Shown here: positions 20,829 to 31,826 of the stretch, in pieces
Layout of the letters: each line of letters begins with the position of its first letter
Numbering within the stretch: the first letter of the stretch is position 1
DNA from: Rachicladosporium sp. CCFEE 5018
Lineage: Eukaryota > Ascomycota > Dothideomycetes > Cladosporiales > Cladosporiaceae
Assembly (NCBI GenBank): GCA_002077045.2
Contig: KZ111184.1
Location: forward strand, 125,637-189,636
Length of the DNA stretch: 64,000 nt
Reading direction: 5' to 3'
Notes under the pieces: model-generated
Database searches by the model: none
What the model saw: the letters and a program-made list of their open reading frames with translations, nothing else
Told to the model about the DNA's origin: nothing
Program-made: the position numbers and the translations under genes

Positions 20829-21899
20829 ATGAGCAGCTCGCAGTCCCTTCCAAGGGTCCTCAAGCCCGTGGGCAAATTGCCTGCACGACCTTCGGATACT
20901 CTGAAGACGAACTTCAAAAATTTGTCACCACGCAACAGCGGCAAGCAGTCGACTGCACACGAGGTCGATAGGATATTCTTCGAGAGTCTCTACGCGATGT
21001 CTGACATGATCTCAAGCTGGGACACTGAGCTTCCGTCATGCGACGCCAGATCTCATGGCGTACCCGATCTTAATGGCCAGTCTGATACAGCTTTGCCCGA
21101 GCTCGTGAAGCATCTGAGCTCAAAGCTAGTCCAGATCGATGGGTATTTCGCGTCTCTGCGTTCCCTGCTAGATGAACGACTGAGTACCACGATTCATTCG
21201 CAGAGCCTGAGTGGAGCTGCTGCCGAGTCAGGTCTCCGGACGAGAATTCTCATCGAGGAGTTACGACGCTCGGTCGACTCTGGCAGATGTCGGAACTGCT
21301 CGAGACGCGCAGGTCTACGCGATCGGGGTCCCACTCGCGCCTCAACGCCATTCAGCGATGATACCTCGCAAAAGACTACGAGCTCCATGCCCGAAATCGA
21401 GAAAGTGTATAGACGCTTAGCTGGCGATGTCGGTAATTTGTTTGGACGCATGAGTGAACTCACGGAATATTACGATGACGACAAGCTTGAACGGGAGCAT
21501 ATGTCCGATCAGGGGAATCCGATGTTGTTATCGGATGACGAATTCGAGTCGAATCACCGAAGGGACTACGAGGAAGCAGAACGCCAATACTTGAATGGTC
21601 TCCAGGAAGCCCGGACTGCCTACGACCATTGCATGGTGGAAGGTCTGGTTGTGCCATACATGGCTAAGAACGGGGAATTAGGTCTTCCGAGGCTTCGGGA
21701 CGACCATGATGGCAGCGAGCAAGATGACGCCTCCGACACTCTGACTCAGGCCGCCGGCGAGGAAGATCCGGACTCTCCCACTAGAAGCGAGTCAGAACCC
21801 CCTATCGAGGCTGTCAGGTCGCTAGTACATGACTGGATCCGTGCGACCGAAAGCGGACATGCGAATACGGCTCTTCGGGTCGACCAGAGCAGGTCATGA
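20829..21899 (+). CDS. coiled-coil (CC) family protein, copy 3
   Basis: Single exon, 356 aa, the shortest CC protein. The N-terminal 45 residues are basic, Ser/Pro-rich. Helices at about 48-150 have heptad-like spacing. The signature at about 186-275 is recognisable but diverged (IEKVYRRLAGDVG, MSDQGNPMLL, DDEF, HCMVEGLVVP). A C-terminal Trp motif (LVHDWIRATESGH) precedes a short end. No enzyme or membrane motif. It is divergent with DUF6590 copy 4. The alignment with the other CC proteins in the same residue range and the shared C-terminal Trp support family membership despite low identity. Confidence 0.75.
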   Translation: MSSSQSLPRVLKPVGKLPARPSDTLKTNFKNLSPRNSGKQSTAHEVDRIFFESLYAMSDMISSWDTELPSCDARSHGVPDLNGQSDTALPELVKHLSSKLVQIDGYFASLRSLLDERLSTTIHSQSLSGAAAESGLRTRILIEELRRSVDSGRCRNCSRRAGLRDRGPTRASTPFSDDTSQKTTSSMPEIEKVYRRLAGDVGNLFGRMSELTEYYDDDKLEREHMSDQGNPMLLSDDEFESNHRRDYEEAERQYLNGLQEARTAYDHCMVEGLVVPYMAKNGELGLPRLRDDHDGSEQDDASDTLTQAAGEEDPDSPTRSESEPPIEAVRSLVHDWIRATESGHANTALRVDQSRS

Positions 21900-24218
21900 C
21901 CACCGCAGACGTCGCTAGTAATCAGCACGTATCAAGACAGACGTCGAACGCATGGTCTGCAGGGGGAGACTTCGGCTTGTGGCGTCAGGAGAGTGTGGAT
22001 TCAGCTCAAATGGCGAGCCTGGACACGTGGGGTTGGCGTCTCATATCGCTTGGTTTGCCACCAGCATCGCTGCGGCTTGTCGCTTAGATTCCGCCACCAG
22101 CCGCAAGGTATTGTAGCAGACGTACTATGTTCCCGCAGCTACCGAAGCGGATAGACCACGCACATGTCTCGAGATCGCTGGCCACGAATCTTCACAGTCA
22201 TAGTGTTCAACGACGTATTGTGGCATGGTCTCTGTGCGATGAGCTTCCGCGGTTTGAGTTGAGGGCTGCATTTGCTCCGTGGGTAAGATGCCAGTACGTT
22301 ACGAGTCAGCAGTGAACGCTGCGAATCTACTTGTGGTCAGTATGCTCATGAAGGAAGGACGATGTTGCTATACGTCGTGAAAGACGATAATGGGCCACGT
22401 CCGTCACGCCCACTTCAAGCACAGCCACTATCGCTTTCCACTGTCCAGCACAGACTGGTGTAATCAAGAATGGATGAAAATGCGGGCATTGGCGAAATCT
22501 CGAGAGAGAGATCGCTAAGGTCTTGCTGAGTGGGGAACATCTATTGCTTGCTGATCCGGTCCATAGCCGCAGGCGGAGCTACCAACGCCAGGTCGTGTAC
22601 TTATTCTACTGCGACATCACGCAGATTTGCTCTCCGCCATAAGATTACCCGCCAAAAAGCAGTAGACTGTCTTCATGGAGACCCATATTGTGGTAGCGTC
22701 CGCAAGCCTTTGAAAGAATTGTCTCAACTTCTCGACAACGCCCGACAACCTAGCTATTTGCTTCGAGAACGACAGCTGCGTAGATCTCTCGCCGGCGAGC
22801 TTTGGCTAGTACAGGCGTCTGTGGATTCTCCTTCGCGTGCACGTTCAGTACCGACAGTCTCTCGAGCTTAGACACCTGGGCTGACAGCGTCGTCGAGCGT
22901 TTCGCAGTCTGCTGCGCCGGATCTTCCGATTAGTCTGTTCCTGCGACAGAAGCCTGTTACCCACACCCAGGGACAGGTGGAGCAGATCAATCCGCCGTAG
23001 TGTTCGTTTGGGTGCTCTCATTGCTTGCACTAGGCTTCGACTTGAGTGTCGTCTTTTGTCAGCCGGCTTCGACCGAGGCTGAGGCCACGGCGTCAGAGCT
23101 TGAGCAACAACGTTACGATCTTGTCTTGTGCTACTCTCTCATTTGCCTCACGTATGGTCGCGCGTTGCTTCACATTCTGCACAGACTGCACACAGACGAT
23201 GCTGATCTATTCCCACACGTTTGCCATGGAATTGCGGGCTTCATCACACAAAGGGTAGATTTTCGGCATAACCATCACGCCAGCGGGGCGCTGATAACAC
23301 ATAAACCCCTATAGATCAACGGTATGTATGTATCAATAAGGCGAGGTGTCCAATGAATATATCGAGATGAAGGGATAGTAATGAGGCATATGAAGTTCGA
23401 CCCAGAAGCTTTGATTGTCGCTGCTCTAGCATCCCAGATCTCGATATGCAACAGAGTCAGGACAGCCTCATGTGAAGACGATTGGCTGCCCACCACTTCA
23501 CTATCACACCACGACATCCCGCATTATCAACCTCATGTCTCGCATCACGGACATTATTAATACACCGCTCTCGTGAAATTGACAAATGGTCGTGTCAATC
23601 GAGCACTGTTTCACTAGGGTTAAGAACTCCAGCATCAGTGCTCGGCAAAGAAGGCAACCAATAATTACGGAACTTCCCTTCGATGAGGCTGAAAGCAAGC
23701 GCTAACATGACGAGGGGCCGAGCATGCCCCGGTTCATGATTCAAAACAGCAGGAAACGTGGCGATGCACTGCCGACGCACACCGATATCAAACGAGGTTG
23801 CACGACAGCTCTTGATCCGATATGCTTTCCGTCGCCCGGCACTGTGGCCATTGGCTGACAGGCTCACCGGTCGCTCCTGCACCCCACGTTGCGTATCTGG
23901 TTACTTCATTGGGCGGGTCCTTACTGTGACTATGACCATGAGCTTGGGCTGTTGTAGATGCTGTGGGCAAGAAATTTCGATCGCTAAATTACCGTCCCGT
24001 ATCAAATACCTTGCTACATAAAGAAGACTCGCTCTCAGCCTGTGTGTTGCCCGCCAAAAGACACATGTGTGTCTCGGAGAAGGCACGTATTGTAGTCGCG
24101 TCCTTGAGCCGCTTGTCAATAGGGAGCCGATCTGTTAAGATGCTCGCCTCTCATGTCGTGTAGAAGACCCACCCAGACTCCAGAACGCCGAGAATACGTC
24201 GTGTTGGTCATCCCGTCA
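21900..24218. other. 2.3-kb gap without a supported gene
   Basis: Scattered ORFs up to 113 codons (for example 22530-22871) have no motif or family similarity. No terminal repeats or transposase fragment were noticed. It separates the fourth and fifth gene pairs and may contain 3' UTRs or decayed sequence. Confidence 0.4.
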
Positions 24219-26037
24219 TCAAGTCTGCCGTTCCTTCCCTCTGCCGGTACCCTGAGTTCGACGAGCCGTAGCGTCTGCTATCATTCGTCGTGCCTGCTCC
24301 CTTGTGTAGCCCCGTGCCATGATTATGTCCATCGCTGACGGCTGGGATTGTGGTGGGGATCCTGCAGAGGACCCACTGCCACTGCCATCATCTCTATCGC
24401 TCCTAGATTCATCGCCGCTCTCGATGGTGTCGTCTTCATCGCGCTGCTGCTCAGCTGTAGCACGTTGCGAAGCTGCCTGAGCGCTCCTCCTCACGCCCTC
24501 CCTTGCCCTGCGAACTGCTTCCTCTTCATCACAGCCCTGCGCAAGCAGCGCAGCATGAAGTCGCAGATACAGGGCCGCTGCACCGCGACGATTGCCTGCA
24601 GCCGAGCTTTCCGCTGCCTCGCTGCCGTTGCCTGAACCTCTGTCAGATTGACGGACAGATCGTCCGCCGGCATCGGACGGGTTCCTCCTCAGCCTGTCGG
24701 CTACAGCGCCATGCTGCTCAAGCGCGGCGCGTTGTCGATCAGTAAGCTGCCGGGGCTGCCGTGACGGCGCAATGTCACTGCCTTGACCCGAAGCTGCAAC
24801 ATTAGATGTTCGGCCGCCCTGAGAGTTTGCAGACCGGGGAATGGACGCTGAATTTGGATTCGACCGAGGCAGCTCCATTCGCTGTACCCAAACGTCTCGA
24901 AATTGCTGTTGGAGTGTATTCATGTAGTCATCGTGCACCATTCCCAAGGGCTTCACCTTGACGTTGTGCTCGACGGTATATATTTTACCGTAATGAATCA
25001 AGGACTCGGCGTCAAGCTTGTCAGTTGGATCATCTGTATTAACGCGGATGGGACTTCCTAGTAACCCGGACACTCGGGGGGCGTTAGCGGGAACGTCCTT
25101 CCCAGTGAAGATGATACCATTCTCCGATGCGTTCATGTATCGCTTTTTGGCACCTTGATGGTCGTACGTCAAGATGGGTCTACAGACATTCAATTAGTGA
25201 TGGAGCAGAGCCCATTAGTGAGACTTGTGCAGGTCAACCTACAGTGCACTACAACTTCTGTCGCCAGGTCTGATGACCACGAAGCGCCGGACTTTGGAGT
25301 AGATCTGCTCGTTGTGTCGACCCGGGATGATACCAGTGATAGGAAGGGATGTGACTAGACTGTTCGCGCCAGCAGGTTCTGCCCACAAGACTAAGAAGAT
25401 CTGCATGAACGTCAGGCTTTCTGTTATCGAGAGGGTGTGCTTTATTAGAACATACCCTGCCAAAGACAAAGAACTTATTTGGTTGCTTGCGAACCCGATA
25501 GGCTGCCAGGTCTGCGTCAAAGGCGACGCCAGTGTACAGCAACACTGAATCATCTCACCTTGGTCTAGGAATTCTGCGTCATCTTTGCTGTCGATTGAAG
25601 AGCTTTGCATGGGCCTCAATGCCAGTTCTATACAGATCTGGCTGGGTTATGTCCTTCTTCGGCAGGAATTTGATCGCTGACTGGACATGAGATCTTTTGT
25701 CGACACCCCGATGAATGGCTGTGTCTGACGCTGTTCTCGGAGTCGATAGGCCCATGCCTTTCATCATGTCGTCCATGTAAGACACCTGATCGGTGATATA
25801 CGTCGGACTCGTGCTGAGGCTGGATGACTTTGAATTACCAGGGCCTGGAGCTGTCTTGGCTGACACGACTTCGGTGTACCTCTCAGGTATTGGCTTTGCA
25901 CTGGCAAGTTTACGGGGCTCGGATAGTGCTGAGAGGGGAAGTCTCTTTCCCTCTCGAGTAACAATGCCATTAGATCCACTGATGCGATAGTAGGTTTTCA
26001 GTACTGGACTCCAGATCCAGCGATAAGAGTCTGACAT
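24219..26037 (-). CDS. DUF6590 protein, copy 5 (possible frameshift or extra intron)
   Basis: Exons inferred at 26037-25559, 25511-25456, 25400-25243 and 25179-24219. The three introns (47, 55 and 63 nt) are at family positions. Motifs: YRWIWSPVLKTYYRI near the start, FFVFGR, IFLVLWAEPAG, VRRFVVIRPGDRSCSAL, YDHQGAKKR, IIFTG and SLIHYGKIYTVEHNVK. The C-terminus is rich in Arg/Ser/Asp and ends with a UBA-like helix (MDIIMARGYTREQARRMIA). Exon 1 changes frame near 25590: the coding sense resembling copy 4 (GIEAHAKLFN) is in one frame and the following DDAEFLDQ in another. Either one base was gained or lost, or a 46-nt intron (25588-25633, GTATAG...CAG) is removed. The latter gives an intact 535-aa product but deletes the conserved stretch. 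It is head-to-head with CC copy 4. Confidence 0.75.
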
Positions 26038-26852
26038 CCTAGATCATCGGCGTCGATTCACGACGCGATGAGCAGCAGGAGAGTGGACGAATGGAGAGGA
26101 GCGCGATGTGACGCTACTTGTGCTACCTAGGTGTTGCTGCGGCTCTGCGGGAGGTAGACTAGCTATAGAGGTTATGTCGATGTGGCAAGGTGCTCATTTA
26201 GGCGGAGCAAGACCGTCCGCGGTGTTGCACAGTCGCAAAAGCGAGTAGATCAATAGAAGTACCGGCATCAAGGAGATAGGCTCACGCGGGGGATGTCGCG
26301 GCCGGCAGGCGATCATCTTGTAGCATTCCGCTGGCCCTCGGCACGCAGCAAAGTGCCACCGTGAGGCATGGAGGTGGTCGTCTGGAGGTAGAGCACGGTG
26401 GAGGTAGGAATCGCAGCGCGTAGCTGCAGGCGTCTTTAGCTCTGCCGAGCCGCGTGAGCTCGTGATTGATGCACACACGCTTCCATGTGCTCCGCTTTCG
26501 TTGGTGCACCCCACGTATCCCGTGACACCTCATATGCGGAGTGTTGACGGCATGTCGCATGTACACATGTATGTATGTATGATCACAGGTGAGACGTGAC
26601 CTGGAGCTATCGACGCCGAGCGCTGATGCTTGACGCGCCAGACCCCTCGGACCCAGATGCTTGCTGATTATTGTGTCTCGGAGGTGTTTACATGGGCCGT
26701 GCCCTGTGGCAGGTGCTGCGAGATAAGGCTCCAGCTGCAGGATGTCTTAGCGGCAGCGCCACAGAGCGAGCGGAGCCTCACCTCAATCTTCGGACAAGAC
26801 AGTCAACTAACGCTCCCTACCAGTACTATCAACGAGGCACCACTCGCACGAA
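26038..26852. promoter_or_regulatory. divergent promoter region, DUF6590 copy 5 / CC copy 4
   Basis: About 0.8 kb between divergent starts. A short GTAT-type repeat lies near 26570. No supported ORF. Confidence 0.5.
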
Positions 26853-28427
26853 ATGGATACGATCCTGGAGTCCGGCCAGGATGCTGAAGCAAAATGGGCA
26901 TCTAGCTATGCAGGCAACGTACCAAGTCCACCAGAATTGCGCGTTGATGTCTCTGTCAGTCGGGCTCCTTCTGGTACCTGTTCGCACGACGTGATGTCTG
27001 AACCGCTTCTGTCGGCAGCACAGGGCTCTTCATCCAGCATACAATTGGGTCATTGCACGTCGAATGCCACATCGCCCACCAACGAACGACGGGCATCTCA
27101 CGTGTCGAGTGGTGATTACCTTCAGGAACTCGGTGCGGTGTTAGCAGACCTGGAACAGCAGCATGCCGCAGTAGCTGCATCCTCCACGGCCAATCCTGCT
27201 CGTCATGGCGACACATTGAGCCCACCCACCGCTCAGTCCTTGTCAGCAACCACCCTGGAGCGGCGTCAGTTGGGATTTCTTCAGGGTGCACGCCGCTTCA
27301 TGGACCTGATACAGATGCCAGTGCTTCGTGGAATCCTCGAAAAGGCTAGCCAGTCAGAGGCACAGCCTAGCACCGCATATGAAGTGATCTACGAGCACGA
27401 TATGGTCCGCAACGTAAAGTCGCCCTCGTTACCACCGCTACTCGAGCAATATTACGATGCGGCTGGAGAAGTCAAGCTGCAGGGGGAGGTGCTTGTGGAT
27501 CTAGACTACCGCTACGCCGAAGAGCTGTCCGTCCGTCTCCTGCAAGAAGATCAAGGTGTTGAGCTTCTCGTACCGGATGATTTGTTCCACGAGGAATATC
27601 TGCGGAAACGAGCGTTTGTGGAGATGCAGCTCGAGCAGAAAATCAGTAAAGCTAACGATCTTCGGGCGGCGTGCATAGATGCAGGCTTGGACCTAGCGGC
27701 AGGCTTCCGTCAGCTCGATGACAGTGAAGAGGATGTCTCTGCAGTCTTAGTGGAGCATTATGAGGATGACCTGCATTCACTGTCCGATCCTGGGCTCATT
27801 CAGCAGCCGCTAGAGGTTGGCTCCACCGACCGGCTACGATCGGGCGGACTGACCCCAGCTGCTCGTAGTATGCTAGGCCTGGTCAACATGCAGGACCATG
27901 TATTTCAATGGATGGCTGATCTTGAGACCACGGGCGATGAGCACCCACAGCGGCCTTTCTCGGTGCATAGTCAAGACAGAGACGACAACGACGAGGAATA
28001 CTCAATGAACATGGAGCATGGCCACCTGGGTCACGAAAACGCCTCACCATACAATCACGGTGCAAGGAGGGACGACGAGCACGGGAGACGTGAGGAGTTA
28101 GGGCTGGTTCACGACATCACCGTCCCTACCCGTGCGGCAAGACCGTCTGTCACAGTGAGCGCAGCGTTTTCGTGGGTGGACATCAGTAAGCAGGAAGTCG
28201 AAGAAGCCATTGGACGGTTTGAGGAGCTTGATCTGGCCACTGCGCCATCCTTAAACGTAGATTATCGAGCGCATCGGCGTGGCCGTGACCGCTGGGGCGA
28301 AGATACTCGGGACACGAACTCCACGACCACACCCCGAACTCGTTGGGGCACCTTACTAAACGCTTCCTTTGCGGAGTTGCGAGCGTGGGTGTCCAGATAT
28401 CTGTCTCCTGCCCAGCCGACTCCTTGA
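26853..28427 (+). CDS. coiled-coil (CC) family protein, copy 4
   Basis: Single exon, 524 aa from the ATG at 26853. It has a Ser-rich N-terminus, a helical region at about 85-165, then the best-conserved signature at about 192-282: LLEQYYDAAGEVKL, an acidic/aromatic helix, LLQEDQGVELL, DDLF, ACIDAGLDLA. C-terminal Trp motifs follow (HVFQWMADLETTG, and a weaker AFSWVDISKQ), with an Asp/Glu/His-rich linker and an Arg-rich region. No known domain. The signature matches copy 1 nearly residue for residue around LLEQ[FY]YD-AG. It is divergent with DUF6590 copy 5. Confidence 0.8.
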   Translation: MDTILESGQDAEAKWASSYAGNVPSPPELRVDVSVSRAPSGTCSHDVMSEPLLSAAQGSSSSIQLGHCTSNATSPTNERRASHVSSGDYLQELGAVLADLEQQHAAVAASSTANPARHGDTLSPPTAQSLSATTLERRQLGFLQGARRFMDLIQMPVLRGILEKASQSEAQPSTAYEVIYEHDMVRNVKSPSLPPLLEQYYDAAGEVKLQGEVLVDLDYRYAEELSVRLLQEDQGVELLVPDDLFHEEYLRKRAFVEMQLEQKISKANDLRAACIDAGLDLAAGFRQLDDSEEDVSAVLVEHYEDDLHSLSDPGLIQQPLEVGSTDRLRSGGLTPAARSMLGLVNMQDHVFQWMADLETTGDEHPQRPFSVHSQDRDDNDEEYSMNMEHGHLGHENASPYNHGARRDDEHGRREELGLVHDITVPTRAARPSVTVSAAFSWVDISKQEVEEAIGRFEELDLATAPSLNVDYRAHRRGRDRWGEDTRDTNSTTTPRTRWGTLLNASFAELRAWVSRYLSPAQPTP

Positions 28428-29856
28428 GAGTACTGGTGGGCAGTACGCGTACCTCCCACTACCAGAACACCGATATAATTGCCCTGACAACCGAAGGCAA
28501 TGCTTCATCTCTTTACGCGAGTTTCCTTTCTCCAATATTGCGGCAACTTCTGTGCGGGGGACGTAAGACAGGTGCGGGATCCAGCATGAGGGAGTTACAT
28601 GCGAGGGCTTAATGACAGCTCGGTGGGCTCAGGTCTAGGGACGCACAAATGCGATGCTGTGGATTTCTAGACGAATTTCGATCTGAAACGCTTCGATTGA
28701 GAAAGCACCATAGGCTGGAAACATGAAAGCTAAATTTGGTCAAGCTGTGAATTGCATGTGCTGCTCTATCACAGCTATGTGATGTATGATACGTCAAGTA
28801 CCTTTCCAGTCGAGTTTGCATAAAACCAGGATATTGATGAGGAACACAGTCGTGAGAGCGTCTGACAAGGCTCGCCAGGCTGACTCTTTCAGCCCTAAGC
28901 ACGCATCAACCGGAAATCCCAGTCACAGCCAGTGGTACAGGTTGCCTGATAGCTTTGGCACAGCGAGGGGCTCGGCTCAATTTCCATCGCATAGATGTAG
29001 ACATACAGTAAGACTGAGTCGATGATGACACTTTGCTTGATCATGTCGGGCAGATAGCAACCACAAATCGGCGCCCTGCATTTCTATGCGGGTCTTGTAG
29101 TTCATCTATCACACTGTTGCTACGCTCTATGTGTGGTTTGCCTCTCGATTTGGAGCCTAGTGACACCGAGAAGCCTCGACGGCGCATGTACACACCATGT
29201 GTTGATGCGCAACATGGCAGATACCACATGCACTCCTTCACCGGTGGGGCATGGCCGCTTGAGCAGAATCGCGAATGGCAGCAGGACTTCAAGGAAGACG
29301 AGTATACCTAGCGCCCAGACCACAGAGTTCTTGTTATCGAATCGTCTGCTGAGTGTGTGCATGTCCGTGGTTGCCTTCTCTAAGCTTCATCATCATCCAA
29401 GGAGTGCTTACTTCTAGCCAGCAAAGAATGGGAGTGCATGGGCCTTCTACATGTGAAGTTGTGGCTCTCTGTTTGCACACTTGGGCACAGTAGCTGATAT
29501 ACCACAGGACCGCGAGCTTGGATTTCCGTGACGTCCCGTGAAACACGCCTTGCAGCCTCTCCCTTTAAAGATGCCGGATCCCAACTTTGCAGGGTTCGTC
29601 CAGTTTCACCAATATATCTTGCCCGCGCAAACCACCCAGAACTGCTCTCCTCTGCGGAAGGGACTGATGCAGCTCAAGTGCAGCATGCTTAGCCATTTCT
29701 TGATCTCTTTGAGCATGAACAGCTTCGCTTGTTTCGCTTGTCGTCGGGCATATCCACTTCCTTGATTTAAATAAGGTTAGTATCAGAGACATTGGCAGTA
29801 AACTGAGATCATTCTGCTTCACCCCAGCCCATAGCCGCGTTTACCCTTAGGCCATT
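28428..29856. other. gap with unclear coding content
   Basis: About 1.4 kb. A minus-strand ORF at 29120-29362 has one strong hydrophobic segment (VVWALGILVFLEVLLPFAIL) and could be a further exon of the membrane-protein gene next door, but I cannot join it with confidence. Confidence 0.3.
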
Positions 29857-31602
29857 CTATGATGCTAACAGCGATCGACTAACCTCGACCGACTCAGTAG
29901 CATCGTCCGAGCTGTAACCTGCGTCCACTACCGACTTATGCGTGCTGGAATCGCCACACGTGCTATAATCCCATATCTTCAGGACCAGACCTACAAACAG
30001 AGCGACAAGCGATACACAGCCGCGTATACTCCCGAATGACACGATACGTACGGTAGTCGTCTAATGATATCAAGCCATGGATGTTGCAGGAAGTCGGGCT
30101 GCTTAGCGCCAATGTAGCTGTGCATACGCCACGGACATACGTCTCTGCCAAGTAGCCCTCGACACTGCAGCTCCGGTATGGAGCCAGATCTGTGTACCTA
30201 ATAGCGCGCTCACAGTAGCTCGTGTGCCAACGGATACAAGGAGACCCAAGACCATACCAGCACCCATGTCCGAGCCACATGCAAAGAAAGTGACCCCTGG
30301 CGACACTACCTCATGCATCACATTACCGAATTTCGGCCAAACGACGTACGTAATGATCCACATCAAAAGACATGTCCCCATGTTCGACGCACAAAGCCTG
30401 TGGACATTCCAAGGTCAGTGCCATGGTCGCGATCACGACCATACCAGACATACAGGAGTGACTGACCCGGCACATACATGGTACAAGACTTTCAAGTCTT
30501 CGGGCTCGCCATATGAAATGGTCACAACGTAGATCAGCGAGCATATGCACGTTGATATTGTATTGCACAGTCCTGGTATGAACTCGACACTCGATGGGCG
30601 ATTGGTTCTGATGCCAAACTCTTCTCGTAGTAGCTTGGCTTCCTGTGAGATGCATCACACCAATGATCAGAACTGGGTTTTAATGCAAAGAGTCTGGCGG
30701 TTTGGGACCTTTCGTACATTATAGCCAGGAACATTCGGACTCGAGTGAGTTTGCTGTGCGTCCGCACTCAAGGGCAGAGGAACGTCTCGCTGGCCAGAGC
30801 TGCTTCGTTGAGCCAGCCCCGACTCTGCATCTACTTGTGTCGCACACTGCTGCCGTTAGTCATGCTCGAATCCTAGAACAAGCTCGTCCAAATCTCTCAC
30901 CTGAAGCTCTGATGCCGGATGCTGTGATCTCGACGACGACCTTCCAGATCCAGGGTCGAGAAGTTGACCACGCCTATCGTCCGAGATCTGTATTCCAGAT
31001 GGCACGGCATCTACAGACTGACCGCAACACAGTCGATCGGTCCTCCTCATTCGACGTACTCTGGTTATTGGTCGATAGTCGGGGTGAGTCCGAGCAACAT
31101 AGGCGAAGAAGAGGGGAGCAAGTCCAAGTGGTAGAAGTACGCAGACCGTCCCAGTCCAGCGGAGGACACGCATTGTTAGTCTGAATTGGTGCTCCGTTGC
31201 GTACTCTCTATAGAAGGATATCGGATAATCCCATCAAATCCAGTAACGGCATAGTTGTGCGATCGAGAAAACTGAAATCACTGAGAACAGAGGGAGGCGA
31301 TCTATGAACGCAGCCCGACCTGGTGATCTCAATCGCTGCCTTAGCGTCGACGGCTGAAGGTGGGTTTGCCGGAAGAAGCTGTGAAAGAATGCTCCCCAAA
31401 AAAAGAGCCGCATGAAACTTGGTATAGCCCAATCCATCAGAAAACCACCTGCTACCATGTTCAACAGAAGCCTCATACCGGCCCCGTTGTACAAGAAAAT
31501 TCGACCAGTCTTGTCAGATCTCGCATTGGAGGAATGGCACATGCCGAGCACAGTGTGTACGCTGTCGTGCATGAGAAGGAGGCCGAAGAAGCACCATACC
31601 AT
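29857..31602 (-). CDS. probable multi-exon membrane protein, structure unresolved
   Basis: Several minus-strand frames encode hydrophobic helices that would belong together after splicing: around 31234-31602 (MVWCFFGLLLMHDSV and following), 31080-31200 (VCVLLPLGLAPLFFAYVA), 30478-30642 (LCNTISTCICSLIYVVTIS), 30180-30397 (GTCLLMWIITYVVW) and 29857-30042 (CVSLVALFVGLVL). Splice-like signals support this: CAG acceptor next to 30642, GTATGT donor at 30477, and CTGAC plus CAG acceptor next to 30397. A soluble Ser/Gln-rich loop lies between the second and third groups. The exact exon set and phases remain open, so the coordinates are outer limits. I do not recognise the family; a polytopic transporter or receptor-like protein is possible. 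Confidence 0.4.
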
Positions 31603-31826
31603 GTAAGACGAGATGGTCTCACTATGAGGCGGCCGGCGGCGGGGTGGTCGCTTGCGGAGCGAAAAGTAAGTAGGTCTGCCCGGGAAGGATCATCGCGTAC
31701 CTCAGTCACAGCGGACTGGATGATGCCAATGTCGAATTTACAGCACTCGGTGTTGCAGATTCTATATCGTCAAGTTGACAATGTATCGGCATCAACAACG
31801 AGGTACCTTTACCTTGGCAGGGCTCA

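Noticed and set aside
23965..24160. Small ORFs upstream of 24219 as extra exons or genes
   Set aside because: They are short, overlap on both strands, and lie past the stop of DUF6590 copy 5.
26565..26582. GTAT repeats as a possible regulatory array
   Set aside because: Only three or four units; ordinary microsatellite length.
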